Source: an uncultured Lachnospiraceae bacterium
GTDB lineage: Bacteria > Bacillota > Clostridia > Lachnospirales > Lachnospiraceae
Assembly (NCBI GenBank): GCA_945868305.1
Contig: CAMBKU010000013.1
Span: 1-48,674, forward strand
Direction of reading: 5' to 3'
DNA length: 48,674 nucleotides
Shown here: positions 41,107-48,674 of the stretch, in pieces
How positions within the stretch are numbered: position 1 is the stretch's first letter
Layout of the letters: every line of letters starts with the position of its first letter
Translations under genes and position numbers: made by a program
The notes under the pieces: model-generated
Databases searched by the model: none
Seen by the model: the letters and a program-made list of their open reading frames with translations, nothing else
What the model was told of the DNA's origin: nothing

Positions 41107-42012
41107 TTACATCCACTGGGCTCTTAATTCCTTCGCCAGCTCTATCCCAATTTTTTCCGCATCCGAAACTGCCCCGGACTTTACTCCTACCGAATAATCC
41201 TGCGCAGGCTCATGATAATACAATCCACGAAGTTTTACCAAATCTCCCTCTACCTCTGCATAGGCAGCAATCGGCGAACTGCAGCCACCATCTAAAGAGC
41301 GCACAAAGGAACGCTCTGTAAGCGCTGCAATTCTTGATTTTCTGCTACACACATCCTCCAGATAGGAATAATCTTCTCCTTTTCGCCCTTGGATAGCCAA
41401 AATACCCTGCCCTGCTGCCGGAATCATTTCTTCCACTGAAAATACTCTGCACAAATTATTGCTCGTATTTAAACAATTCAATGTATACACATTCAAACGA
41501 TTGAGCCCCGCCTTTGCGAGTACCGTGGCGACATAATCTTCCTCCGCAAGCTTTTTAAGCCTTGTCTGCACATTTCCCCGAATGCCCCGAAAGCTGGCAT
41601 GAGGATATATTCTTTTTAATTGTTCCATTCTTCGTCTGCTAGATGTTCCGATGCATCCGGTAATGTCTCCGTCTTTTTCCCCTTCTGCAAAAATCAGGAC
41701 ATCTCTGGGATCTTCCCTCTTTGAAAACCCCACCAGAGGAATTTCTTCTGAAATTTCCATAGGCAGATCTTTCAGGCTATGGATTGTAATATCGACACGT
41801 CCATCCAGCAATGCTTTATCCAACTCTTTTACAAATAAACCTTTTCCGCCAATCTGATCAAGATTCCGGTCTAAAATTTTATCTCCGGTAGTTTTCATGG
41901 TAATCAGTTCAAATTCTATTTCCGGATGTTTCTTTTGAATTTCATTCAGCACAAGCTCTGTCTGTATGACAGCAAGCTTACTGTCGCGGCTTCCCACCCG
42001 CACTTTTTTCAT
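41107..42012 (-). CDS. hemC: Hydroxymethylbilane synthase
   Basis: HemC polymerises four porphobilinogen molecules. The cofactor Cys lies in LDGGCSSPIAAYA near residue 230, and GTSSRRRMEQL and the RVGSRDSKLAV start are conserved. The start is set at ATG 42012 (MKKVRVGSRDS). A second ATG at 42042 would give ten more residues, overlap the hemA end by eight bases, and has GAAGG upstream, so it remains possible. It follows hemA and precedes cobA/hemD by 13 bases. Confidence 0.95.
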   Translation of the reverse strand: MKKVRVGSRDSKLAVIQTELVLNEIQKKHPEIEFELITMKTTGDKILDRNLDQIGGKGLFVKELDKALLDGRVDITIHSLKDLPMEISEEIPLVGFSKREDPRDVLIFAEGEKDGDITGCIGTSSRRRMEQLKRIYPHASFRGIRGNVQTRLKKLAEEDYVATVLAKAGLNRLNVYTLNCLNTSNNLCRVFSVEEMIPAAGQGILAIQGRKGEDYSYLEDVCSRKSRIAALTERSFVRSLDGGCSSPIAAYAEVEGDLVKLRGLYYHEPAQDYSVGVKSGAVSDAEKIGIELAKELRAQWM

Positions 42013-42034
42013 AAATAGGCACCTGCTTTCTTTT

Positions 42035-43267
42035 TCATTCATCCTTCTCTAACTCTTTGGACAAAGCGTTCAGACAGACTTTCCAATATTTCATGGGCAG
42101 ATTTTTCCGAAGATCAAATAACATAGAGGTCACCGTCTTTTCTGCTGCTATCCGCACCGTGTTCTCTGCCTCCTCCATATCTCCTATGGCTACCAGTTTT
42201 TTCAACTCTTTTTCTGTTCGATTGTAAACAAGCGTTCCTTCTACTTGTGCAATCTTTTGTACAATGGGTACAAAGTCCCTGAAATTATTCCAGGAATCCA
42301 ATTCCTCCTCTTCTTCCTCAATAATTGAAAGCGCTGCTTTTACTGCTTCATTATCCGGCCTGGTTCCGGTAGTACCGCCCAAAGAATCAATATTATACAG
42401 TTTTATATTTACCTCTTCGGAAAATTTTTTTGAGATATCTCTCGGCACAGCCATATCAAACAGCATATAGGTTTTATTTTTATCAAATAAAGGAGCCGCC
42501 TCCTCATATTTTACGGTATGATGGGGGCTGGTGGTGGCACTGACTATAATATCGTATTGTCCTATATTCTCATAACGATCCTGATAATCAATGGACTGAC
42601 AGCCCTGTGGGATTTCCACATTCTTTGTCTTATAATTTCGCACTGTCACCGTTACACTTGCACCATGCTCCGCCAGACGCTTCGAAGCAAGACGGCCGAT
42701 TTCCCCATTTCCTATGACCATACATTTCCTATCTGAAATGGTCCCATATTCCTGCTTTAATATATGTAACATTTCCTCCACCACAGAAGTTTGTACTGCC
42801 GTTAAATGTACCTGGGTTTTTACTTTTTTACCCGTTGCAATAGCAGTCTGAAAGGTACGTTCCAAAAAACTGTCCGTAGTCTGGGCATCTCTTGCCTTGG
42901 AAAGTGCGAACTTTATCTGTGAAATAATCTGATCCTCACCAAAAATCTTTGATTTCATGCCGCATGCCAACTGAAACAAATGATCATATGCATCCTTTCC
43001 GCTTCGTTCTACCGCATATTCACCATATTCCTCAGGATCTACACCCTTCACCTTACAGAGCATCGGAAATACTGCCGTTTCTTCCTCTTCCACACTTATA
43101 TACAATTCTGTCCGGTTGCAGGTAGATAACAACACAACTCCACTTACCCAAAAATCATCTTTGATTCGTTCCATCGCCTGCATTGCCGAATGATTCTGGA
43201 ATGAAAATAACTCCCGAATCTCAAGATTCGCTTTCTCATGGTCAATACCAACCATTTGTAATATCAC
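42035..43267 (-). CDS. hemA: Glutamyl-tRNA reductase
   Basis: HemA reduces glutamyl-tRNA(Glu) to glutamate-1-semialdehyde. The catalytic Cys is in LSTCNRTELY near residues 48-57, GEDQIISQIKFAL is the substrate domain and VIGNGEIGRLASKRLAEHG the NADPH domain. It has 410 residues. The start is GTG at 43267, eight bases after AGGAGG. It leads the hem operon and is the usual point of control; its promoter has a palindrome in the spacer. HemA and HemL together show the C5 route to 5-aminolevulinate. Confidence 0.95.
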   Translation of the reverse strand: MILQMVGIDHEKANLEIRELFSFQNHSAMQAMERIKDDFWVSGVVLLSTCNRTELYISVEEEETAVFPMLCKVKGVDPEEYGEYAVERSGKDAYDHLFQLACGMKSKIFGEDQIISQIKFALSKARDAQTTDSFLERTFQTAIATGKKVKTQVHLTAVQTSVVEEMLHILKQEYGTISDRKCMVIGNGEIGRLASKRLAEHGASVTVTVRNYKTKNVEIPQGCQSIDYQDRYENIGQYDIIVSATTSPHHTVKYEEAAPLFDKNKTYMLFDMAVPRDISKKFSEEVNIKLYNIDSLGGTTGTRPDNEAVKAALSIIEEEEEELDSWNNFRDFVPIVQKIAQVEGTLVYNRTEKELKKLVAIGDMEEAENTVRIAAEKTVTSMLFDLRKNLPMKYWKVCLNALSKELEKDE

Positions 43268-43339
43268 AATTGATGCCTCCTATCGTTCTTTAGCCTGCGC
43301 AGCCCATCTTTTCTCTTTCTCTACCATATCATATATTCT

Positions 43340-43368
43340 TCTATATCGGCAACTGCCGATCACAACAA
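43340..43368 (-). promoter_or_regulatory. hemA promoter with a 16-base palindrome in the spacer
   Basis: On the minus strand TTGTTG (43363-43368) and TATAGA (43340-43345) are 17 bases apart. ATCGGCAACTGCCGAT (43345-43360) lies almost exactly within the spacer, arms ATCGGCA/TGCCGAT. A bound dimer would lie on the promoter itself. The regulator is unknown. Confidence 0.6.
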
Positions 43369-43421
43369 AAAAGACATTATTATGCTCTTTATCACTGAAA
43401 TAATCGCACTCTAATGTCTTT
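43367..43421 (-). terminator. Terminator after bioB
   Basis: AAAGACATTA and TAATGTCTTT on the minus strand form the stem, with a 32-base loop, followed by TTTTTTG. It begins about 23 bases after the restored bioB stop at 43444, supporting that stop as the original gene end. Confidence 0.6.
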
Positions 43422-43443
43422 CTTTTGTTCTTTTTTTCTTTCT

Positions 43444-44405
43444 TTATCGTGTAATGTCAAAACCGCTTTCTATCAGCATTTCCTTATCCTGCGCCGTATT
43501 ATTTCCTGAGGTTGTGAGCATATCTCCAGTTATCGTCGCATTGGCTCCGGAAAAAACGCTTCTTTCCCATTTTCCGCCATCAGAGTTCTTCCTGCCGCCA
43601 GACGAACGTCCGCAGTAGGATTGATAAATCGGTACATTGCCACGGTTCTTAAAATATCTTCTTCCGAAAGCTGCGGCAAATCTTCCAAAGGAGTTCCTTT
43701 GATTGGCATGAGCGCATTCAACGGAATGGAATCAATCCCTAATTCCGCTAAATCAAACGCCATATCCAAGCGGTCTTCCCAGCTTTCACCCATACCGATA
43801 ATTCCACCGGAGCAAATCCTAAGTCCCACTCTTTGCGCCGCTTTGATACATTCAATTTTTTCATCTATCGTATGTGTCGTGCAAATATACGGAAAATATC
43901 TTCTGGAAGTCTCCAGATTTTCATGATACATGGTAACGCCACTTTCCTTTAATCTGCGAAACTGATCTTCGTTCAACAAACCGTGAGAGCCGCACAGATC
44001 AATCCCCGGACATTCCTCATGCATTTTTTTATATGCTTCTACAGCCAATTCAAAGTCTTTGGTTGATAAACTGCGTCCGGCAGTTACAATAGAAAACTTA
44101 TGCGCTCCATTTTTCTCATTTTTTTTGCAGGCGGCCACAATTTCATCAATATCCAAAAAATCATATTCTTTTGCTCCTGTATGATGATGCGCCGACTGCG
44201 CACAAAATTTGCAATTTTCACTGCATCTGCCCCCACGCCCGTTAATAATCGTACATAAATTTACCCGATTTCCGCATAAAGCTGCACGAATACGGTCTGC
44301 TCCTTTTTTCAAATCCTCCAAATCCCCGTTAATCAAAAAAGAAACATCATCTTCTCTCGTCAATCTTCTTCCAGCAATAATCTCATCTACAAGTTCTTCA
44401 TACAT
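43444..44405 (-). pseudogene. bioB: Biotin synthase with frameshift in the C-terminal region
   Basis: Biotin synthase inserts sulfur into dethiobiotin. The radical-SAM motif CSENCKFCAQSAHH is near residues 59-72, with VTAGRSLST, ICSGGIIGMGE and the Arg region DVRLAAGRTLM, all intact. The open frame runs 44405 to 43530, ending FFPEPMRR. The sequence after a six-T run (43551-43556 on the plus strand as six A) in the +1 frame reads SGANATITGDMLTTSGNN and continues to a stop at 43444, the conserved end of BioB. One missing T (seven needed) explains this. The lost tail is about 34 residues. It may be a real mutation, a phase-variable slip or a sequencing error; the first 280 residues are normal. 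Confidence 0.85.
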
Positions 44406-44554
44406 TTTTCCATCCTTCTAAAATAGCTCACTTTTGCGAGCCTGTCCCGATGAAAAAATTATACCCCCAAATTGTTTACCTGTCAATCTTTGCAGGTTTA
44501 CATTCCATCAAACTGCATAATACTTACATCTTTTATATACTAATCTTTTTCTTC

Positions 44555-44590
44555 AAAAAAAAAACGGAACCCTTATATTTTAAGGATTCC
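44555..44590 (-). terminator. Terminator after tRNA-Pro
   Basis: GGAACCCTTA (44566-44575) and TAAGGATTCC (44581-44590) pair around TATTT; on the minus strand an eight-base T run follows. Confidence 0.9.
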
Positions 44591-44607
44591 GACGCCCCTG
44601 CCAAGAG

Positions 44608-44681
44608 TCGATGCGACAGGATTCGAACCTGCGACCTCTGCGTCCCGAACGCAGCGCTCTACCAAGCTGAGCCACGCATCG
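44608..44681 (-). tRNA. tRNA-Pro (anticodon CGG)
   Basis: The 74-base minus-strand sequence folds as a cloverleaf: acceptor CGATGCG/CGCATCG with discriminator A, the D arm containing GGCTCAGCTTGGTAGAGC, an anticodon stem CTGCG/CGCAG around TTCGGGA, and a T arm with GGTTCGAATCC. The anticodon bases are CGG, reading proline CCG. CCA is not encoded. A terminator follows within 20 bases, so it is a single tRNA gene. Confidence 0.95.
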
Positions 44682-44747
44682 ATTTGTTTCTTTCTGAAAC
44701 GTGCTCAATTATATTATCATATTTATTTTTATTTGTCCAGACTTTTT

Positions 44748-45989
44748 TTACTTTTTATCATTTAAATTTTTCTCCCCCTGCATTTCCCCCGCCCACTCAA
44801 ATCCTTTTTTTGCGACAATCACAGCAATAATTTCATTTATGACGGCCGCAGCGGCGATTGTTCCCTTGATAATTTCGGCACATTCCGGGGCAGAAACATT
44901 TAAAACAGAAACCGCTATTCCGGTAAACACCAATGAAACTCCTGAATGAGGCAAAAGCGTAAATCCCAGATATTTCTGTACAGTCAAAGGCATTCCGGTT
45001 GCCTTTGCCCCTAAACGCGCACCAAAGTATTTTCCGACAGCACGAATTACAATATAAATAGCCGTGTAGAAACCAGCTCCCAAAATAGCATGATAATCCA
45101 AAGGCGCCCCCAAATTTAATATAACAATAATCATCGCAATACCAAGCAGAGGATTAAAATCAGCAATGATTCTTTGTAACCGTTCTTCTGTAACCATATT
45201 GGAAAAAGTCGCAGAAAAAGCCATTCCCATCAACATAAAGTTAAGCAGTGGTGATGGCATCAAGTAAGTATTGCACCAATATCCAACTGCTGCAGTTACC
45301 GCAATCATTGCTATTAAAATAAGAAGCGTCTGTAAAGTCGTTCTTTCTTTTTTCAGCAATTTTCCTGCTGGGAAACCTGTAACAATACCGATTAGCAAAG
45401 GCAGCAGAATCATCACCGGAATCATATATAACGGCATCCCGTTTCCTGATATGTGGCGGGCCACTACCGCTATCGTTGTAAAAAACACCGCCACTCCTAC
45501 CATATCATCCAACGCAGCCATAGGAATCAAAGTCTTTGTAACCGGCCCTCTGGTTTTAAATTCCTGCACAATGGATAATGCCGGTGCAGGTGCGGTGGCA
45601 AGTGCAATTCCGCCAAAAAGAAATGCAAGATAAACTGGAATACCCTGCATTATAAATATAATACAAAAAACACCTGATACAAGCGCGAATGTCCCCAGCG
45701 ACTGTGTTAAAGTAGTAACCATCAATGCCTTTCCATAACCCTTCAGACGTTTCCAGACAAGCTCCGTGCCAATCATAAAGCCTACCGCGCATTCCAAAAC
45801 ATGAATGACATTTTGATACCATGTGGCATCCAGCAGAGTATTCGGCAGCAAATGAAGCGCATATGGCCCAAACAACATTCCGGCAATCAGCCACCCCAGA
45901 ATCGCCGGCAATTTCAATTTAGAAACACCTTTTCCAATAAAAAATGCTATTGCAATGGCAACACCCCAACGCAACACGAGTTCTATCAC
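44748..45989 (-). CDS. Cation:proton antiporter (CPA-type Na+/H+ exchanger)
   Basis: The 413-residue protein has about twelve membrane segments and the N-terminal pattern GVSKLKLPAILGWLIAGMLFGPYALHLLP typical of monovalent cation:proton antiporter family 2. ALDDMVGVAVFFTTIAVVA near 165-183 carries the paired acidic residues of the ion site. It exchanges Na+ or K+ for protons across the membrane. The start GTG at 45989 overlaps the TetR stop (GTGA), so the regulator controls it and the two genes form one transcript. TetR-linked antiporters are often for pH or salt adaptation. Confidence 0.88.
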   Translation of the reverse strand: MIELVLRWGVAIAIAFFIGKGVSKLKLPAILGWLIAGMLFGPYALHLLPNTLLDATWYQNVIHVLECAVGFMIGTELVWKRLKGYGKALMVTTLTQSLGTFALVSGVFCIIFIMQGIPVYLAFLFGGIALATAPAPALSIVQEFKTRGPVTKTLIPMAALDDMVGVAVFFTTIAVVARHISGNGMPLYMIPVMILLPLLIGIVTGFPAGKLLKKERTTLQTLLILIAMIAVTAAVGYWCNTYLMPSPLLNFMLMGMAFSATFSNMVTEERLQRIIADFNPLLGIAMIIVILNLGAPLDYHAILGAGFYTAIYIVIRAVGKYFGARLGAKATGMPLTVQKYLGFTLLPHSGVSLVFTGIAVSVLNVSAPECAEIIKGTIAAAAVINEIIAVIVAKKGFEWAGEMQGEKNLNDKK

Positions 45990-46594
45990 GAATCATTCCT
46001 CCTCGCAATACCATAAAGCATAAAATCTAACATCTTCGGTAAATTTTTTTCATGAATATCCATTTTGTCAGGCAACGAAACATTTCGCCAATTCTGGCTG
46101 CTAAAAGAATTGTTGAACATATCCTGCAACATTGTAAAATAATTCATTGCGTCCTCATATGTAATACCTTCACGCAACTGTATAGAGTTCAAAATCTCCT
46201 GATATAAATTCCTGTTCAACTCATCAAATTCTTTTTTCAGCTCACAAATCTGATCACATAGTGCTTCCGGTGGCTGTAAAACAGCATCAAAAAATATACG
46301 GGCTTCCATCTTATGTTCTTTAAAAAAGCCCATTCGCACCCGCATATATTTTTCCAAATCATTTCCTATATCTGCTTCCTTCAAACATTTTGTCAATGAT
46401 TGAAAGCATATTTCGACACATGCAAGATATAACGCATCTTTGTTTTTAAAATTATGGTACAGTAACCCTTTTGAAATACCTGTTTCACAGATAGCATTCA
46501 GTGAAGCTCCGCCGTAGCCGTTTTCACCAAATTCCTGTACTGCTGCGGCAAGAATCTTTTTCTTCGTTAATTCCGTTTTTTCTTCTTTTTTCAT
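45986..46594 (-). CDS. TetR/AcrR-family regulator
   Basis: The N-terminal helix-turn-helix reads TKKKILAAAVQEFGENGYGGASLNAICETGISKGLLYHNFKNKDALY, a textbook TetR domain. The remaining 150 residues are a variable helical ligand domain. It has 202 residues. The gene starts the transcript that includes the antiporter. A 52-base inverted repeat containing its own promoter lies directly upstream, consistent with autoregulation. Ligand unknown. Confidence 0.92.
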   Translation of the reverse strand: MKKEEKTELTKKKILAAAVQEFGENGYGGASLNAICETGISKGLLYHNFKNKDALYLACVEICFQSLTKCLKEADIGNDLEKYMRVRMGFFKEHKMEARIFFDAVLQPPEALCDQICELKKEFDELNRNLYQEILNSIQLREGITYEDAMNYFTMLQDMFNNSFSSQNWRNVSLPDKMDIHEKNLPKMLDFMLYGIARRNDS

Positions 46595-46606
46595 TCTTCA
46601 CCTCAT

Positions 46607-46658
46607 ATTATTGACCGACTAGTCTATTATATATAAAATAGACCGGTTAGTCAATAAT
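46607..46658 (-). promoter_or_regulatory. TetR promoter with two flanking operator palindromes
   Basis: On the minus strand TTGACT (46649-46654) and TATAAT (46626-46631) are 17 bases apart. TTGACCGACTAGTCTA (46611-46626) lies after the -10 and TAGACCGGTTAGTCAA (46639-46654) covers the -35 box. The two arms are inverted copies of one motif, 28 bases apart. Confidence 0.75.
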
Positions 46659-46687
46659 ATTCCACCTTTCCTTATATTTCACACTTC

Positions 46688-46971
46688 CTATATTAAGTTA
46701 TTGTTTTTCATCCATTTTTTTATCTGCGGTTTTGCGCTTTTTACTGTGCTGCCCTTAAGCGCAAGCCCTTTCTCCACCGTTGCACCCTTTGCCGCTTTCC
46801 AAATATCCGATTCACTTGAACCCATACCACTTCCTTCATTGGTGCAAAGTGGATAAATCGTCTTTCCATGAAAATCAAATGCATCAAGAAATGTAAAAAC
46901 CGCCATAGGAATAGTCCCCAATAATTGGGATATGCAAGAATAATAAAAAAGCCGGAGTATTTTCCCTCACC
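46688..46971 (-). pseudogene. Flavodoxin remnant, truncated and frameshifted
   Basis: The 77-residue open frame (46688-46921, read from TTG) matches a flavodoxin C-terminal half: GTIPMAVFTFLDAFDFHGKTIYPL, then CTNEGSGMGSSESDIWK and KGLALKGSTV, as in clostridial flavodoxins. In the next frame upstream the expected preceding segment KYSGFFIILAYPNYW is found and stops at a TAG. A missing base in the GGGG run (46916-46919) joins both. The N-terminal FMN-binding half with TGNT is absent, since the MerR stop lies eight bases away. It is a remnant without visible promoter or function. Confidence 0.75.
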
Positions 46972-46978
46972 CTACCTC

Positions 46979-47857
46979 TTACAAATTGCTTACATGATCA
47001 AAATAAAAACGAAACGCCTTTGCAATATATTCCGCTGCTCCTCTGCCATACTTTTCATCAGTTATATGCTTCATGGTTTCATGTAAGTACCCTTCAATAA
47101 CCATATCCCAGTACCCTTCTCCTAAATCCATTCCCATTGTTGTTGATTTCGTCAATTCAACAATGTCTCTAACTATCATTTGTACCTCCGAACAAGCAAC
47201 ATCTTTTGAAAGATCATCTGTCAACTTTGAATACAATGCGTCACTTCTCCTTGTAATATCCTCAGATTGTTCTTTCATCTTTTCAGCTTGTTCCATAAGT
47301 TCTGAAAAATGTTCCAAATTGTACTTCATAGCCTCTGTGTATTTTTCTATACTGCCAAATTGCTTAATTGCAATTTTAGCTACATTTATTTCATCATCCT
47401 TTATCTTTTGAACAAATTCATTGAATTTCTCTATACTTCCCCAATGTTTGACAACCTGTTCTTCATTCTGAATTTCAAACTGTTCCAAAGCTTCAATATA
47501 TTCACTCATATCAAATTCTTTAAAACTCATAATTGTCTCTCCAGTTTCCAGTCTTTCTAACAAACTCAGCAGTCGGTTTAATCTGTCCCGTTTAACAGTC
47601 AACAACCGTTTCTGTTTGCTGAAGACTTCCGTTTTGTCATAAGTTTCTGAACTCATAATTTCTTTAATATCTTTCAGTTGAAAATCTAACTCTTTGAAAA
47701 AAAGTATTTGTTGTAATTTTTCTAATACTGCATCATCATAAAAGCGATATCCGGCGTCATTAACCTTCGTCGGCTTTAACAATCCTATTTCATCATAGTA
47801 TTGTAATGTTCTAACGCTAACACCAGCCAAGTCCGCAACTTCTCTTATTGTTTTCAA
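46979..47857 (-). CDS. MerR-family regulator with TipAS-like domain
   Basis: The N-terminal winged helix reads TIREVADLAGVSVRTLQYYDEIGLLKPTKVNDAGYRFYDD, standard MerR. A long coiled-coil helix follows and the last 110 residues resemble TipAS (YWDMVIEGYLHETMKHITDEKYGRGAAEYIAKAFRFY), a domain that binds thiopeptide-type compounds in Streptomyces TipA. It has 292 residues and is more AT-rich than its neighbours. It sits between two gene remnants. The promoter has a MerR operator with a 19-base spacer. The regulated target is uncertain; autoregulation is probable. Confidence 0.88.
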   Translation of the reverse strand: MKTIREVADLAGVSVRTLQYYDEIGLLKPTKVNDAGYRFYDDAVLEKLQQILFFKELDFQLKDIKEIMSSETYDKTEVFSKQKRLLTVKRDRLNRLLSLLERLETGETIMSFKEFDMSEYIEALEQFEIQNEEQVVKHWGSIEKFNEFVQKIKDDEINVAKIAIKQFGSIEKYTEAMKYNLEHFSELMEQAEKMKEQSEDITRRSDALYSKLTDDLSKDVACSEVQMIVRDIVELTKSTTMGMDLGEGYWDMVIEGYLHETMKHITDEKYGRGAAEYIAKAFRFYFDHVSNL

Positions 47858-47906
47858 TCGAGCATCTCCTTTTCTATGAACTTCTGTTTTACCTAGGATA
47901 CCATTG

Positions 47907-47937
47907 ATTTTACATTATCACGTTACGTGATAGTCAA
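47907..47937 (-). promoter_or_regulatory. MerR promoter with 19-base spacer and central palindrome
   Basis: TTGACT (47932-47937) and TAAAAT (47907-47912) on the minus strand are 19 bases apart, the unusual spacing that MerR proteins need. ATCACGTTACGTGAT (47917-47931) is a palindrome in the spacer. Confidence 0.8.
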
Positions 47938-47961
47938 TAGATTCTGAGAAATTATACCATT

Positions 47962-48097
47962 TTAGCTTTGTATAATACGTCCAACTATTTTTTCCATAAA
48001 AATGTAAAATGCATTCCCTTTTCGAAAACCATATTTTTCGTAATACTCCTGATTCAAAATCACATAGGCTTCCTCTCTAATTATGAATATACGCAAA
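47962..48097 (-). pseudogene. GNAT acetyltransferase C-terminal remnant
   Basis: Read on the minus strand, this open frame without a start codon gives about 45 residues including NQEYYEKYGFRKGNAFY, the YxxxGF ending of GNAT N-acetyltransferases, then FMEKIVGR and a stop at 47962. The upstream part of the gene is missing, replaced by the tuf terminator. The 292-base gap between the MerR gene and tuf holds only this, the MerR promoter and the terminator. Confidence 0.6.
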
Positions 48098-48127
48098 AAG
48101 GCTCCCAAGGAAAACCTTGGAAGCCTT
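48094..48127 (-). terminator. Terminator of tuf
   Basis: AAGGCTCCCAAGG and CCTTGGAAGCCTT form a stem with one mismatch and an AAAA loop; on the minus strand TTTTTG follows. It lies 22 bases after the tuf stop. Confidence 0.9.
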
Positions 48128-48149
48128 AAAATTACTGTATTATTTACAA

Positions 48150-48674
48150 TTATTCGATAACTGTAGCAACACGACCTGAACCTACTGTTCTACCACCTTC
48201 ACGGATAGCGAAAGTAAGACCCTGCTCCATAGCTACCGGGTGAATCAGTTCGATTGTCATTTCTACGTTATCACCAGGCATGCACATTTCTGTACCAGCC
48301 GGTAACTCACAAACACCTGTTACGTCTGTTGTTCTGAAGTAGAACTGCGGACGATAGTTGTTGAAGAACGGTGTATGACGACCACCTTCATCTTTTGTTA
48401 AAACGTAAACCTGAGCTGTAAATTTTCTATGGCATGTTACAGTACCCGGTTTAGCAAGAACCTGACCTCTTTCGATCTGGTCACGGTTGATACCACGAAG
48501 TAATGCACCGATGTTATCACCAGCCATAGCTTCATCAAGCTGTTTACGGAACATTTCGATACCAGTTACAACAGTCTTCTGAACATCTTCTTTTACACCT
48601 AAGATTTCAAGTTCATCGTTCAGATGCAGAGTACCTCTTTCTACTCTACCAGTAGCAACGGTACCACGACCTGT
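48150..48674 (-). CDS. tuf: Elongation factor Tu, 3' part
   Basis: EF-Tu carries aminoacyl-tRNA to the ribosome. The window includes the last 175 codons; the frame continues past the right edge, so the 5' part with the GTPase domain is outside. The visible portion begins [16 protein letters not shown] (domain II), continues with [17 protein letters not shown] and [19 protein letters not shown], and ends with domain III and [11 protein letters not shown]. All is well conserved. A strong terminator follows. Confidence 0.97.
   Translation of the reverse strand, partial: TGRGTVATGRVERGTLHLNDELEILGVKEDVQKTVVTGIEMFRKQLDEAMAGDNIGALLRGINRDQIERGQVLAKPGTVTCHRKFTAQVYVLTKDEGGRHTPFFNNYRPQFYFRTTDVTGVCELPAGTEMCMPGDNVEMTIELIHPVAMEQGLTFAIREGGRTVGSGRVATVIE

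Overview
The window comes from a strictly fermentative Clostridia genome, most likely a Lachnospiraceae gut anaerobe. The evidence is the class III (oxygen-sensitive) ribonucleotide reductase, a short clostridial phosphotransacetylase, an EFR1-type flavodoxin/ferredoxin protein, an IscR/NifS/NifU/MnmA cluster, MecA, HrcA-type CIRCE boxes, a DUF4250 protein, low-to-moderate GC and AGGAGG ribosome sites. Genus is not resolved. No rRNA, CRISPR, insertion sequence or prophage was seen. It is mostly ordinary chromosome, with the most interesting signals in leaders, promoters and a small decayed patch near the right end.

Layout. 1-7.3 kb: a DUF4250 gene, then a leftward seven-gene run (GntR/UTRA regulator, fused two-domain permease, ATPase, lipoprotein binding protein, NUDIX, metallo-beta-lactamase fold, PHP phosphoesterase) behind a 29-bp GntR-like operator. 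7.4-11.6 kb: flavin oxidoreductase, PLP aminotransferase, a divergent MocR regulator and a possible 29-residue peptide. 11.6-17.9 kb: mecA, pta, sfsA, nrdD, a divergent Crp/Fnr-type regulator and an HD protein. 17.9-24.3 kb: HxlR regulator/EFR1 pair, the metY-cysK sulfur operon with a Cys-rich leader ORF, and lon with a CIRCE box. 24.5-28.6 kb: GH13 glucosidase with divergent AraC regulator, CIRCE-controlled hsp20, NUDIX. 28.6-33.5 kb: nifS-nifU-mnmA, iscR-like rrf2 gene, MATE pump. 33.5-37.1 kb: zinc-ribbon membrane protein, an unusual protein joining an EF-Tu domain-II-like barrel to an SseB-like domain, and an AAC(3)-family acetyltransferase. 37.2-43.3 kb: hemA-hemC-cobA/hemD-hemB-hemL, making uroporphyrinogen III and precorrin-2 from glutamyl-tRNA. 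43.4-48.7 kb: frameshifted bioB, tRNA-Pro, TetR-antiporter pair, a flavodoxin remnant, a MerR/TipAS regulator, an acetyltransferase remnant and the 3' part of tuf.

How they connect. Sulfur assimilation (metY-cysK), cysteine desulfuration (nifS), Fe-S scaffold (nifU), tRNA thiolation (mnmA) and the Rrf2 gene have promoters with a similar inverted repeat over the -35 box, suggesting one small Fe-S/cysteine regulon. The metY-cysK leader also encodes a peptide containing MCCCMGC, a candidate translation-based sensor of Cys/Met supply. The nrdD/Crp-Fnr intergenic region has a palindrome that would lie at -41.5 for nrdD and over the -35 box of the regulator, fitting activation plus autorepression.
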